A stretch of DNA of 9,253 bases, from the NCBI GenBank assembly GCA_017453705.1, contig JAFTEK010000287.1, forward strand, positions 1-9,253. Direction: 5' to 3'. The notes beneath the pieces were generated by a model that did no database searches, was not told the origin of the DNA, and saw only the letters and a list, made by a program, of their open reading frames with translations. Source of the DNA: Treponema sp. Lineage in GTDB: Bacteria > Spirochaetota > Spirochaetia > Treponematales > Treponemataceae. Of this stretch, positions 1 to 6,846 are shown one piece after another. The first letter of the stretch is position 1. Every line of letters starts with the position of its first letter. The position numbers were made by a program, and so were the translations under genes.

Positions 1-1
1 A

Positions 2-691
2 AACCGCACCGACTACCGGGGAAAAAGAACAACAGTCGGAACATTCGGAGACCTTCTAAGCCTGAACATAAAGGTTCCCCTGTCCAAGGAAAACGGAATC
101 AAGCAGGACGCCTACTCAGTCTATATTGATGACATACCGGACTTCAAGAATGACAAGGTTTTTGTCCGCCTGCAGATTGCCTCCCGGATTGCACCGCCTT
201 CCATAGGGCAGGCAAGCTTTGATATAACGGTCAAGCCCATCTTTATAAACAAGGGACGGCTCAATATCGCGCTTGTTCCGCCCGAAGGCGAGCAGCTCAA
301 GGAAACAGAAATCTTCATTGACGGACAGGAGGCAAAGCTGTCAGAAGGGGGCATTCTGGTAAGCCCCGGAATACACGACATAAGCATAGTTTCAGGCAGT
401 TACCGCAACGAAGTGCGCACAGTGACCGTGCCCCAGGCCAAAATCGTGAACATGGAGATAAAGCTGCGTGATATAACCCCGTCAGTCCGCCTTGCCCTGC
501 CCGTGGGTACGCAGGCATATTGTGACGGCAGCAGGGTGGAAGACACAAAGAAAGCCCTCAAGCTGGAGCAGGGGCGGCACAGCTTTAGGTTTGTCCTGGG
601 CGGCTATGAAATAAGCAAGCAAGTGGACATAGTGAACGGCCACAACTATACAGTCGCCCTGAACATTGACGCAACGGTGGACGAAGAGTAA
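2..691 (+). CDS. PEGA-like repeat protein, C-terminal part (5' end outside window)
   Basis: An open frame runs from the left edge to a TAA at 689-691, giving 229 visible residues with no start codon needed inside the window. The C-terminal half shows two beta-rich units of about 65 residues with the PEGA-type pattern, a short strand, an 'xDG' turn, a 'G-x-H' turn, a 'GY/SY' turn and a closing strand. Unit 1 is about residues 86-155 of the fragment (IFIDG, SPGIHDISI, SGSYRNEV) and unit 2 about 160-222 (YCDGSR, EQGRHSFRF, LGGYEIS). The part before them (1-80) is also strand-rich and I do not recognise it. PEGA-like domains are beta-sandwich modules common in surface or envelope-associated bacterial proteins, but no enzyme motif is visible and the function is unknown. 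The N-terminus, and so any signal peptide, is off the window. A strong terminator lies 154 bp downstream, so this is probably the last gene of its transcript. The reading frame is certain; the domain call is moderate. Confidence 0.8.
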   Translation, partial: NRTDYRGKRTTVGTFGDLLSLNIKVPLSKENGIKQDAYSVYIDDIPDFKNDKVFVRLQIASRIAPPSIGQASFDITVKPIFINKGRLNIALVPPEGEQLKETEIFIDGQEAKLSEGGILVSPGIHDISIVSGSYRNEVRTVTVPQAKIVNMEIKLRDITPSVRLALPVGTQAYCDGSRVEDTKKALKLEQGRHSFRFVLGGYEISKQVDIVNGHNYTVALNIDATVDEE

Positions 692-699
692 AGGAACCC

Positions 700-831
700 C
701 AGTTTCCGAACTGCCAGAGTAGCAGCCTGCCGGCTCCCCTCCCCAAATTTGATTCAAGAAAACAGCTTTTTCACCGATAGATAATATACCGGGCGTAGAA
801 TTTTATCCCCTCCCACCCATTTACGCCCGGT
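700..831 (+). ncRNA. Candidate structured RNA or 3'UTR with two C-rich anti-SD-like motifs
   Basis: Between the stop at 691 and the terminator at 845 the plus strand holds several hairpins: 700-704/709-713 with a UCCG (UNCG-type) tetraloop, 724-727/732-735, and a perfect 10-bp stem 788-797/822-831 with a 24-nt loop. The 9-mer TCCCCTCCC occurs twice, at 735-743 (unpaired) and at 806-814 inside the large loop. It is complementary to purine-rich Shine-Dalgarno sequences, like the C-rich loops of some Gram-positive small RNAs. A GATAAT box at 780-785 could serve as a -10 for a short transcript of about 80 nt, but I see no matching -35. It may simply be the structured 3'UTR of the upstream gene. 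This is inference from sequence only; SRP RNA and tmRNA hallmarks are absent. Confidence 0.3.
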
Positions 832-844
832 TGCCTGATGGGCA

Positions 845-873
845 GCCGGCCGAAAGGCCGGTCTTTTTATTTT
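845..873 (+). terminator. Rho-independent terminator
   Basis: A 6-bp all-GC stem (CCGGCC 846-851 with GGCCGG 856-861) closed by a GAAA tetraloop is followed directly by TCTTTTTATTTT. The T-rich tract is on the plus strand, so it ends transcription of the PEGA-like gene and of any short RNA made from the noncoding stretch before it. A small hairpin (832-835/841-844) abuts it upstream. Confidence 0.88.
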
Positions 874-905
874 AAAAGCTCCCCATAGAACGCGACAGAT
901 GGAAA

Positions 906-935
906 AACGGAACTTGCACTTGAATTTCAGTGCAA
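906..935 (-). terminator. Possible weak terminator of the rnhA-GH3 transcript
   Basis: Read on the minus strand, a 7-bp stem (929-935 with 914-920, 8-nt loop) lies just past the GH3 stop codon. It is followed by six bases and then five T residues. The stem is AT-containing and the T-run is offset, so this is only a candidate; no better terminator is seen for this gene pair. Confidence 0.35.
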
Positions 936-950
936 ATAGGGTTACTTGTA

Positions 951-2699
951 CTACAGTGGCAGGACCCCCTCGGCTTTGATTTCACCGGCAAGGACGGCGA
1001 AGAGGGCCTTGAAAGAGTAGTCTGAGTAGCTGTAACCGCAGATTATCACGTCCACCCAGTCAAAGTCCTCCATGACGTAGACGGGAGACATAATTGACAA
1101 GATAATGACCTTTTTGCCCAAAGAACGGAGCCTACGGCAAAAGCCTGCGGTATGCTCGTCCCAGACGTTGATTATTATCGTGTCAAAGTTCCTTGCCACG
1201 CTGACAAGGCTGGCGGCATTCCACTCGTCATAGTTCGACCTGTCAGCGGCAAGCTCGTAGCTGTAGTGAAATGTGGTAGCCTTGGGATAACGCTTCTTGC
1301 CCTCGCTATAGAGTGACAGGAAGGGGCCTGCTATAAGAACCCTCTCCCCCTCCGCAGGTTTATAGGGGAGTTTATCCTCTCCTTTGTAAACTGTGACGGC
1401 ACGGCAGGCCTGCTCCAAGAAAAACTTCTCGCCTTCCTTATCGGGAATAAACTGCCCTATGGTTGCAGCATCGGGAAAAAGAGGCGCAGGGGCACTTCCT
1501 TTGAAATACTCAAGCTTGGCCTTGAGAACCCTTCTTGCGGCATCACGAACCCTGTCCCTAAAGCCGGGGGTCGAAGACATACGGGACAGGTTGTCCGTCC
1601 ACAGGCGTTCGTTCAGGCCGGCCGTAGAAGAAGAAATCACTATGTCGTTGCCAGCTTCTATAGCCATGCAGACCGCCCTTGCAAGCCCCCCTGCATATTC
1701 CGTGGCTCCGTTCATCATCATGTCATCGGTGATTATCAGTCCCTCATAGCCTAGCTCGCCCCTCAAGATATCTGTCAGGAATTTCTTGGACAGGGAAGAC
1801 GGTGTTCCATCCCCCTGCAGCTGGGGAAAAGACAGATGCCCGCTCATTATGGCGGGTATTTTGTTGGCTATCAGGAACTTGAACGGAACAAGCTCCCTTC
1901 GTCTCCACGTCTCCTCGTCTATGTCTATGACCGGCAGCTTGCCGTGGCTGTCCAAGCTGGTATCCCCGTGCCCTGGAAAATGCTTGGCAGTTGGAATAAC
2001 ACCAGCATCCATGCTGCCTTTGGCGAAAGCTTCCGCCAGTATGCTCACTTTTGAAGGATCAGAGCCGAAAGACCTAGGGCCAATGACAGAGGACTTGAGG
2101 TCTGTGTACAAGTCCACAACCGGGGCAAAGTTCATGTTTATGCCCAGGGCCTTAATTTCACGGCTTATGTAATATCCGGAATAATAGGAGTCCACCGGGT
2201 AGCCTGACGCTCCTATCGCCATGTTGCCGGGGGTCATCTGTGTCTCGCCCTTGACATGGCGGATCCAGCCTCCCTCCTGGTCAGTGGCGACGAAGAGGGG
2301 AATCTTGAACCTGCCCTTGAGCGACTCTTCCTGAAGGGTCTTGACCGAGCGAGCAACGCTGTGTATGTCGTCAGTATTCCAGCCGAATACCTTTACTGAG
2401 CCAAGACCTCTCTCAGTAACCCAGCGTTTAAGCAAACTGCTAGGCTCCGCTCCCGCCCAACCGAACATAAAAACCTGGGCCAGAAGCTCCTCATCGGTCA
2501 TCCTGTCCGTTATGGCAGCGGAAAGCTCGTCTGCCCCATAGTCGCTCCAAAAATCAACATTTTCAGGCAAATTGCCCTGCGGGAAAGCCCTAAAAAAGGC
2601 AAAAACAAATAAGCAGAGAAAAACCGCAGTCTTTACAGGGGAGTATGTTCTATTCAAAATTTGCAATTTCCTTCTGGCAAAGCTGATCACATATCTCAT
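951..2699 (-). CDS. Secreted GH3 beta-N-acetylhexosaminidase (NagZ-type)
   Basis: This is a family 3 glycoside hydrolase that should release terminal beta-N-acetylglucosamine, most likely from peptidoglycan fragments. In the 582-residue frame the GH3 barrel spans about 55-400. DQEGG is at 140-144, the signature KHFPGHGDT at 239-247, the NagZ-specific Asp-Ser-His (D250, H252; the Asp-His acid/base dyad of Bacillus NagZ) and the nucleophile D325 in IITDDMMM. Residues ~420-582 form the second alpha/beta GH3 domain, so the layout is the two-domain Bacillus type rather than the short cytoplasmic E. coli type. A hydrophobic segment (residues ~24-38, before FPQG) is an export signal without a lipobox Cys. 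The ATG at 2699 lies 50 bp inside rnhA and has no clear SD. A TTG at 2657-2655, preceded by AGAAGG at 2670-2675 (12-nt spacing), would give a more normal signal peptide and an 8-bp overlap; it may be the true start. Function is firm, start is not. Confidence 0.92.
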   Translation of the reverse strand: MRYVISFARRKLQILNRTYSPVKTAVFLCLFVFAFFRAFPQGNLPENVDFWSDYGADELSAAITDRMTDEELLAQVFMFGWAGAEPSSLLKRWVTERGLGSVKVFGWNTDDIHSVARSVKTLQEESLKGRFKIPLFVATDQEGGWIRHVKGETQMTPGNMAIGASGYPVDSYYSGYYISREIKALGINMNFAPVVDLYTDLKSSVIGPRSFGSDPSKVSILAEAFAKGSMDAGVIPTAKHFPGHGDTSLDSHGKLPVIDIDEETWRRRELVPFKFLIANKIPAIMSGHLSFPQLQGDGTPSSLSKKFLTDILRGELGYEGLIITDDMMMNGATEYAGGLARAVCMAIEAGNDIVISSSTAGLNERLWTDNLSRMSSTPGFRDRVRDAARRVLKAKLEYFKGSAPAPLFPDAATIGQFIPDKEGEKFFLEQACRAVTVYKGEDKLPYKPAEGERVLIAGPFLSLYSEGKKRYPKATTFHYSYELAADRSNYDEWNAASLVSVARNFDTIIINVWDEHTAGFCRRLRSLGKKVIILSIMSPVYVMEDFDWVDVIICGYSYSDYSFKALFAVLAGEIKAEGVLPL

Positions 2700-3123
2700 T
2701 ATACTTTACGCCAGCGTGTCCCTTGACCCACACCCACTGGACGGACAGGGAAGATGCTAGGCAATCCAACGGTTCCCAAAGATCACGGTTTAAAACAGGC
2801 TTTTTGGCCGCCGTCTTCCATCCATTGCGCTTCCAGCCGGAAATCCAACTTGTTATACCATTCTTGACATACTGGCTATCTATGAACACGCGGACAGTCT
2901 TGCCAGCCCAGGAGCTCTCAGAACGGACAGCCTCCAGCACACGTATCGCCGCCGTAAGCTCCATTCGGTTGTTCGTAGTCATCTTTTCGCCACCGGAAAG
3001 CTCCCTAACCTCATTTCCGATGATTATCACCGCCCCCCAACCACCGGGGCCTGGGTTTCCGTGGCAACCGCCATCGGTATATACCACGAGATAATTGTCT
3101 TCTTCCATAATATAGAACAACAT
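2650..3123 (-). CDS. rnhA: Ribonuclease HI
   Basis: RNase HI hydrolyses the RNA strand of RNA-DNA hybrids in the cytoplasm (R-loops, primer remnants). All catalytic residues are present: D17 (YTDGG), E55 (NNRMEL), D82 (FIDSQYV) and D146 (EICDQL), with the conserved His at 136 (KGHAG). The basic protrusion typical of the E. coli-type enzyme (WISGWKRNGWKTA, about 93-105) and the KKPVLNRDLW stretch follow it. The length of 157 residues is normal for a single-domain enzyme. The first ATG at 3123 adds five residues; a second ATG at 3108 (MEEDNYL) fits the family start better, and neither has a visible Shine-Dalgarno. Its 3' end overlaps the GH3 frame, suggesting one transcript and possible translational coupling. 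Confidence 0.96.
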   Translation of the reverse strand: MLFYIMEEDNYLVVYTDGGCHGNPGPGGWGAVIIIGNEVRELSGGEKMTTNNRMELTAAIRVLEAVRSESSWAGKTVRVFIDSQYVKNGITSWISGWKRNGWKTAAKKPVLNRDLWEPLDCLASSLSVQWVWVKGHAGVKYNEICDQLCQKEIANFE

Positions 3124-3152
3124 ACAGATTCAAAGTTAAGTTACAGGGCATC

Positions 3153-3182
3153 TCGAAAAAAGCGCAATCGAAAAACGCGCAA
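3153..3182. repeat. 15-bp tandem repeat in the rnhA / OmpA-like divergent region
   Basis: Two adjacent 15-mers, 3153-3167 (TCGAAAAAAGCGCAA) and 3168-3182 (TCGAAAAACGCGCAA), differ at one position. They sit 30-60 bp upstream of the rnhA start and about 100 bp upstream of the OmpA-like start, and could be a tandem regulator site or A-tract DNA. No regulator can be assigned. Confidence 0.6.
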
Positions 3183-3247
3183 AGCGTAATTTTCCCAGCT
3201 TTCCTACAAGCAAAGCACACGTAACTAATCATAGGAATTCAACCTTT

Positions 3248-3276
3248 TATAATTGGATTCCGATAATAAGGCGAGG
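3248..3276 (+). promoter_or_regulatory. Promoter -10 box and ribosome binding site of the OmpA-like gene
   Basis: A perfect -10 TATAAT lies at 3248-3253, 32 bp before the ATG at 3285. No good -35 is found 16-18 bp upstream (CTAATC at 17 bp), so an activator or weak basal use is possible. A second box, GATAAT, lies at 3262-3267. GAGG at 3273-3276, eight bases before the ATG, is a good Shine-Dalgarno and fixes the start. Confidence 0.5.
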
Positions 3277-3284
3277 CATTTTAA

Positions 3285-4721
3285 ATGAACAAAAGAAGAT
3301 TCCTTTCAGCGATGGTTCTATCAGCCCTAGTCACCCCATCTGCTTGGCTCTCAGCTCAAAGCTCCGGTCAGGATATGCTCTACTACAGCAAAGTAGATGA
3401 AGAGCAGGCCAGGCAGGACGCAAGGAACAGCGCAAATGAGGACGAAGCCAACGCAGTGCTCTTTTCCTCCAGCAAGATAGACTGGAGCCGGGGTACTTTC
3501 ACGTCCAATGTCTCCATGGACATCGTGAAAGCCGGAATCCCCATGCCATCGGGCAAGAACGCAGCAGTCAACAAGATAAAGATGGAGCTACCCGTCCTTA
3601 TAAAGGATCCCCTGCTTTCCGTATACGTGGATGACACAAGAACCCTCAGCGACATGGTGCTTGACGGTTCCCTGACACTGGAGGAGCTTACCAGGATAAT
3701 CGACAACGCGAAGGAGACTCCCGCATACTTCAAAAACGGAGGTGACAGGCTCCTGACAGAACACACCATAAGGCTGGAAGACATCGGCTCCCTGTTCGTC
3801 AAGCACAAAAGCCCTTACACCCAGCAGAAACCTATCGCCCGCATAGCCAGCCGCCCCTACACCGGAATAGTCATAGATGCCAGGGGAAAGCTTCCCGTCC
3901 ACGGTGAATTCGTGGAGAGCCTGGTGGATCCCTGCCTGTTCCCCAAGGTTTACGATGAGAACATGACCTTGGTTTATGAGCGCAACATGGTGGATCCAAA
4001 GATTGCCTCCAAGCAGGGAATCAACTCATACTTCACTGACATACATGACAAGGACTTTTCAAACAGGGTCGGAGATGACCCGCTCTGGATAACCGCCTCC
4101 CAGGTGTTCGGGGTCTACCGCTGTGACCCTGTTATTTCCAGCGAGGACTACCTGAGGATTGCAACCGTGCCGGAAAACCTTAAACTGCTTCAAGAAGGAA
4201 AGATTGTCATACTGCTTGGAAAGGAGCAGATTGCCCACCGGGTGAGCGCGCCAGAGAAGAATGCGTCCTACTATATGGAGCTTACCAAGCTCAAATATGT
4301 ATTTGAAGACATAGTTCCCAACACCATTATTAGTGACGGGCCTGGCGGCATGAGGATTATCGTCGAGGACCTGAACTTTGTGGCGGACTCAGCGGAATTG
4401 ATGCCAAACGACAAAGAGCGTGTGGGTATAATAGCTGCCCAGATACGTGATGTTGTCGCCAAAGGCAACTACACCATCAAGGTCGAAGGCCACACGGCTG
4501 ATGTCAACAAGCCTGCAGGCCAGATGCAGTTGAGCGTGGATCGTGCAAACTCAATCGTAGACATACTCACTTCCATAGGTGTGGACAAGAGCATCATCAC
4601 GTCACGTGGCTATGGTGGAACCAGACCCGCAGCTGACAACTCAACGCCAGAAGGTCGTGCCGCGAACCGCCGTGTAGAAATCACGATAATGCCAACCGAC
4701 TCATACACCCAGAGAAGATAA
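3285..4721 (+). CDS. Exported OmpA-domain protein, Tp0624-like
   Basis: This 478-residue envelope protein starts with a signal peptide (MNKRRFLSAM..., cleavage likely after WLSA, about residue 24). Residues ~30-185 form a region I do not recognise. Residues ~190-312 (PYTGIVIDARG at 192-201, then DPLWITASQVF and DPVISSEDYL) follow the pattern of LPP20/FlgP-like periplasmic domains. Residues ~356-470 are an OmpA C-terminal domain (EGHTAD at 401-406, LSVDRANSIVDIL at 416-428, GRAANRRVEI at 457-466), the fold that normally anchors outer-membrane proteins to peptidoglycan. The binding Asp that usually follows GHT is Ala405 here, with Asp one place later; the paired Arg (R420) is kept. From memory, Treponema pallidum Tp0624 has almost the same length and a three-domain structure, which is my basis for the homology. 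It stands alone between divergent rnhA and convergent GH127 genes. The OmpA domain is certain; the role of the rest is unknown. Confidence 0.93.
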   Translation: MNKRRFLSAMVLSALVTPSAWLSAQSSGQDMLYYSKVDEEQARQDARNSANEDEANAVLFSSSKIDWSRGTFTSNVSMDIVKAGIPMPSGKNAAVNKIKMELPVLIKDPLLSVYVDDTRTLSDMVLDGSLTLEELTRIIDNAKETPAYFKNGGDRLLTEHTIRLEDIGSLFVKHKSPYTQQKPIARIASRPYTGIVIDARGKLPVHGEFVESLVDPCLFPKVYDENMTLVYERNMVDPKIASKQGINSYFTDIHDKDFSNRVGDDPLWITASQVFGVYRCDPVISSEDYLRIATVPENLKLLQEGKIVILLGKEQIAHRVSAPEKNASYYMELTKLKYVFEDIVPNTIISDGPGGMRIIVEDLNFVADSAELMPNDKERVGIIAAQIRDVVAKGNYTIKVEGHTADVNKPAGQMQLSVDRANSIVDILTSIGVDKSIITSRGYGGTRPAADNSTPEGRAANRRVEITIMPTDSYTQRR

Positions 4722-4755
4722 CAAACCGGCTGGGAGAACCGTATAAAACATCTAT

Positions 4756-4887
4756 GGAAACGCTGATTAATATAGGAGACATTAATCAGCGTTTCCCGTC
4801 AAAGTTTCGTAACTCTTTGTGTTACGAAACTTTGCGAATTTCGGAGTTAACACTGAATAATCCGCATTCGGATTATTCAGTGTTTCC
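4756..4887. repeat. Array of three perfect hairpins between convergent genes
   Basis: Three perfect inverted repeats follow each other. H1 has a 16-bp stem (4756-4771/4781-4796, 9-nt loop). H2 has a 14-bp stem (4800-4813/4821-4834, 7-nt loop). H3 has a 16-bp stem (4849-4864/4869-4884, 4-nt loop). H1 and H3 share a core: GGAAACGCTGATTAAT at 4756-4771 and, on the minus strand at 4887-4872, GGAAACACTGAATAAT, 14 of 16 identical. None has an adjacent T-tract, so these are not classical intrinsic terminators, although placement between two convergent 3' ends would suit transcript ends or mRNA stability. A REP- or MITE-like repeat family is the alternative. Confidence 0.85.
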
Positions 4888-4894
4888 CTATAAT

Positions 4895-4917
4895 GGCTGC
4901 CTACTCCTCCGGCAGCC
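4895..4917 (-). other. Hairpin spanning the GH127 stop codon
   Basis: A 7-bp perfect stem, GGCTGCC 4895-4901 with GGCAGCC 4911-4917, encloses a 9-nt loop that on the minus-strand RNA contains GGAGGAG and the TA of the TAG stop codon. It adjoins the three-hairpin array and forms a fourth hairpin in the GH127 mRNA tail. No T-tract follows. Confidence 0.5.
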
Positions 4918-6838
4918 ATACACGCATCTCGTTTTCGCCCCTGTTAGCCCAAGCATAATAGGGAACCAGCACGATGTCACAGTCCTCTTCCTCAGGCCTT
5001 TCATCACTGTAAAGGGTCTCAGAGTCCGAAACCAGCCGACCTTTGACAGACAACTTCCTGACTCCGAAAAGTCCTTCATCAGAAGGAAGCAGTTCTGGCT
5101 TCGCATCCCGCCTGACACGCAGGTTCAGCACACCACCGCCGTTATCCGCACCCTCAGCGCAGTAAAGCAAAGGACCGCGGGCAAAGGCTATCCTGCCGGA
5201 ATCCGCGCTTATCCGGCTTGAAGGGTAGATTCTCCTTGCCTCCATCGCAAAATCAAAAACAAGCCTGTCACCAGCTGCAAAATCAGATTTCACATTGGCA
5301 AAAGAATCCTTCTCCTCGTAGTCAAAAGCTTTTCCGTTCATGGTGCAAGTTACCCTGCCATGAGACCATTCGGGCAGCCTGACCGCAAGGGTCAGTCCCA
5401 CGGATTTTATGGCCCCGCAAGGCTCAAACACATACTCCACCCTGCCGTCGTATGGATAAGCTGTTGCAACGTGTATCCTGACAGCCGACAGCTCTGATAA
5501 ATCAAGCGTCCCACCGATAAAAAGGAGACTGTAGACTGTATACCCTCCATCAGCAAGCATCCAGGCATAACGGCTTATAGAGGCGATAAGGCGGGCGGTG
5601 TTAGGGGGACAACAGGCACAAGCGAACCACCGGGGGCGCACTGGCAGTGCGTGTCTATGTGTGACAGCCTTGCCGGAAATTCCAGGAAGAGACTCCAGCG
5701 CGTTCACATAGAAGAAACTTCTGCCGTCCAGCTGCATTCCCGCCAGCACAGTATTGTAGAACGCACGTTCCATGACATCCGCATATTCAGCTTTTTTATC
5801 CAGTTCCAGCATCCTGCGGGCAAAGAAAATCAGGCCTATGGAGGCACAGGTCTCACCATAAGCGGTATCGTTTGGCAGGTGGTAATCCTTGGTAAAAGCC
5901 TCTCCCTCGTATGCGGAGCCTATTGCACCCGTGACATACATCCGCTTTTGAGTGATGCTTTTCCAGAGCCTGCGGCAGGCAACGACAAGCTCCTTGTCCT
6001 CAGTCTCCAGCGCGACGGATGCCATTCCAGAGTACAGGTAGACAGCGCGGACGGCATGCCCTACGGCATCCTTCTGCTCGCGCACGGGGGCGTGGCTCTG
6101 CGTATACTCTTTGTCGCCGTTCCATGCACCCCAGAGTTGCCAGCCTCTTTCCTCGCTTTCTTTCTTGAAATAGTCGCTGTCAACACCGCGTACATCGATA
6201 AAATGCCTGGCAAGCTCCAGGTAGCGTTTTTCACCAGTCGCCCCGTAAAGGCGGACAAGGGCAAGTTCCACCTCTGGATGACCGGGATAACCGGGAGCTT
6301 TCTCGGTAATGAAATGCTTATAAATATGGTCAGCCATGCGGCACATTATGTCGAGAAGCTTCCGTTTACCTGTACACTCGTAGCAGGCGACGGCTGCTTC
6401 CATCATGTGACCGGCACAGTACAACTCGTGGGCTTCCCGCAGGTTAGTCCACCGCTTACCGCTGTCTTTTACAGTGAAGTAAGTGTCAAGATAACCGTCT
6501 TTCTGCTGCGCACGTCCGACAAGCTCTATCATCTCGTCGCACCGTCTTTCCAGATTTTCGTCCTTTCTGAGGGCAAGCGAATAAGAAGCTGCCTCCAGCC
6601 ACTTGGCTACATCACTGTCCTGAAAAACCATACCGCAGAATTCCCCGGAACAGAAACCTTTCTCGTTCATCTGTGCAGCAAGGCGATAGTTCTCGACGGC
6701 GTGACTCTTTTCCACACCGGGAATCCTGTCGTTCAGGATATCTTCTTGATAGGGAATGACAGCATCCGTCACAAGGCGGACATAACGTCCAATGAAAGCA
6801 TCGTCAACGCTGAACAGTCTCAAAGCATCAGTAATCAT
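4901..6838 (-). CDS. GH127 beta-L-arabinofuranosidase
   Basis: This 645-residue protein belongs to glycoside hydrolase family 127, whose type member HypBA1 of Bifidobacterium longum removes beta-L-arabinofuranose from plant-type arabino-oligosaccharides. All active-site residues known from HypBA1 can be placed with a constant small offset: acid/base E313 (YEGEAF), zinc ligands E329 and C331 (YGETCASIG), and the CC pair C409-C410 (CACCPPN), in which the first Cys is the nucleophile and both bind zinc. The N-terminal family pattern (FSVDDAF, then IPYQ) begins by residue 9, the alpha/alpha barrel runs to about 415, and beta-sandwich domains follow to the end (MRVWLPEE). There is no signal peptide, so it should act in the cytoplasm on imported sugars. 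The ATG at 6838 is the only good start but has no Shine-Dalgarno; a perfect promoter lies just upstream (6847-6875). No arabinose transporter, regulator or other glycosidase sits next to it, so the natural substrate is inferred from the family only. Confidence 0.93.
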   Translation of the reverse strand: MITDALRLFSVDDAFIGRYVRLVTDAVIPYQEDILNDRIPGVEKSHAVENYRLAAQMNEKGFCSGEFCGMVFQDSDVAKWLEAASYSLALRKDENLERRCDEMIELVGRAQQKDGYLDTYFTVKDSGKRWTNLREAHELYCAGHMMEAAVACYECTGKRKLLDIMCRMADHIYKHFITEKAPGYPGHPEVELALVRLYGATGEKRYLELARHFIDVRGVDSDYFKKESEERGWQLWGAWNGDKEYTQSHAPVREQKDAVGHAVRAVYLYSGMASVALETEDKELVVACRRLWKSITQKRMYVTGAIGSAYEGEAFTKDYHLPNDTAYGETCASIGLIFFARRMLELDKKAEYADVMERAFYNTVLAGMQLDGRSFFYVNALESLPGISGKAVTHRHALPVRPRWFACACCPPNTARLIASISRYAWMLADGGYTVYSLLFIGGTLDLSELSAVRIHVATAYPYDGRVEYVFEPCGAIKSVGLTLAVRLPEWSHGRVTCTMNGKAFDYEEKDSFANVKSDFAAGDRLVFDFAMEARRIYPSSRISADSGRIAFARGPLLYCAEGADNGGGVLNLRVRRDAKPELLPSDEGLFGVRKLSVKGRLVSDSETLYSDERPEEEDCDIVLVPYYAWANRGENEMRVWLPEE

Positions 6839-6846
6839 AGCAACTG

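Noticed and set aside
413..691. Separate 92-residue protein beginning at the ATG or GTG near 413
   Set aside because: The same frame is open to the left edge of the window and the upstream residues complete the first PEGA-like unit, so this is an internal start of a larger gene.
700..831. SRP 4.5S RNA, 6S RNA or tmRNA
   Set aside because: The SRP apical motif (GGAAGGAAGCAGCC-like), the tmRNA tRNA-like ends and the long 6S central bubble are not present.
3011..3232. 73-codon minus-strand frame extending upstream of rnhA
   Set aside because: It is a different frame from rnhA, rich in Cys and Phe, without RBS, and overlaps the catalytic start of rnhA.
4756..4887. CRISPR array
   Set aside because: The palindromic units differ in sequence and spacing, there are no regular spacers, and no cas gene is nearby.
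4754..5221. 155-codon plus-strand open frame starting inside the hairpin array
   Set aside because: Its first part is the inverted-repeat DNA and the rest is antisense to GH127. It has no Shine-Dalgarno and no recognisable protein pattern.
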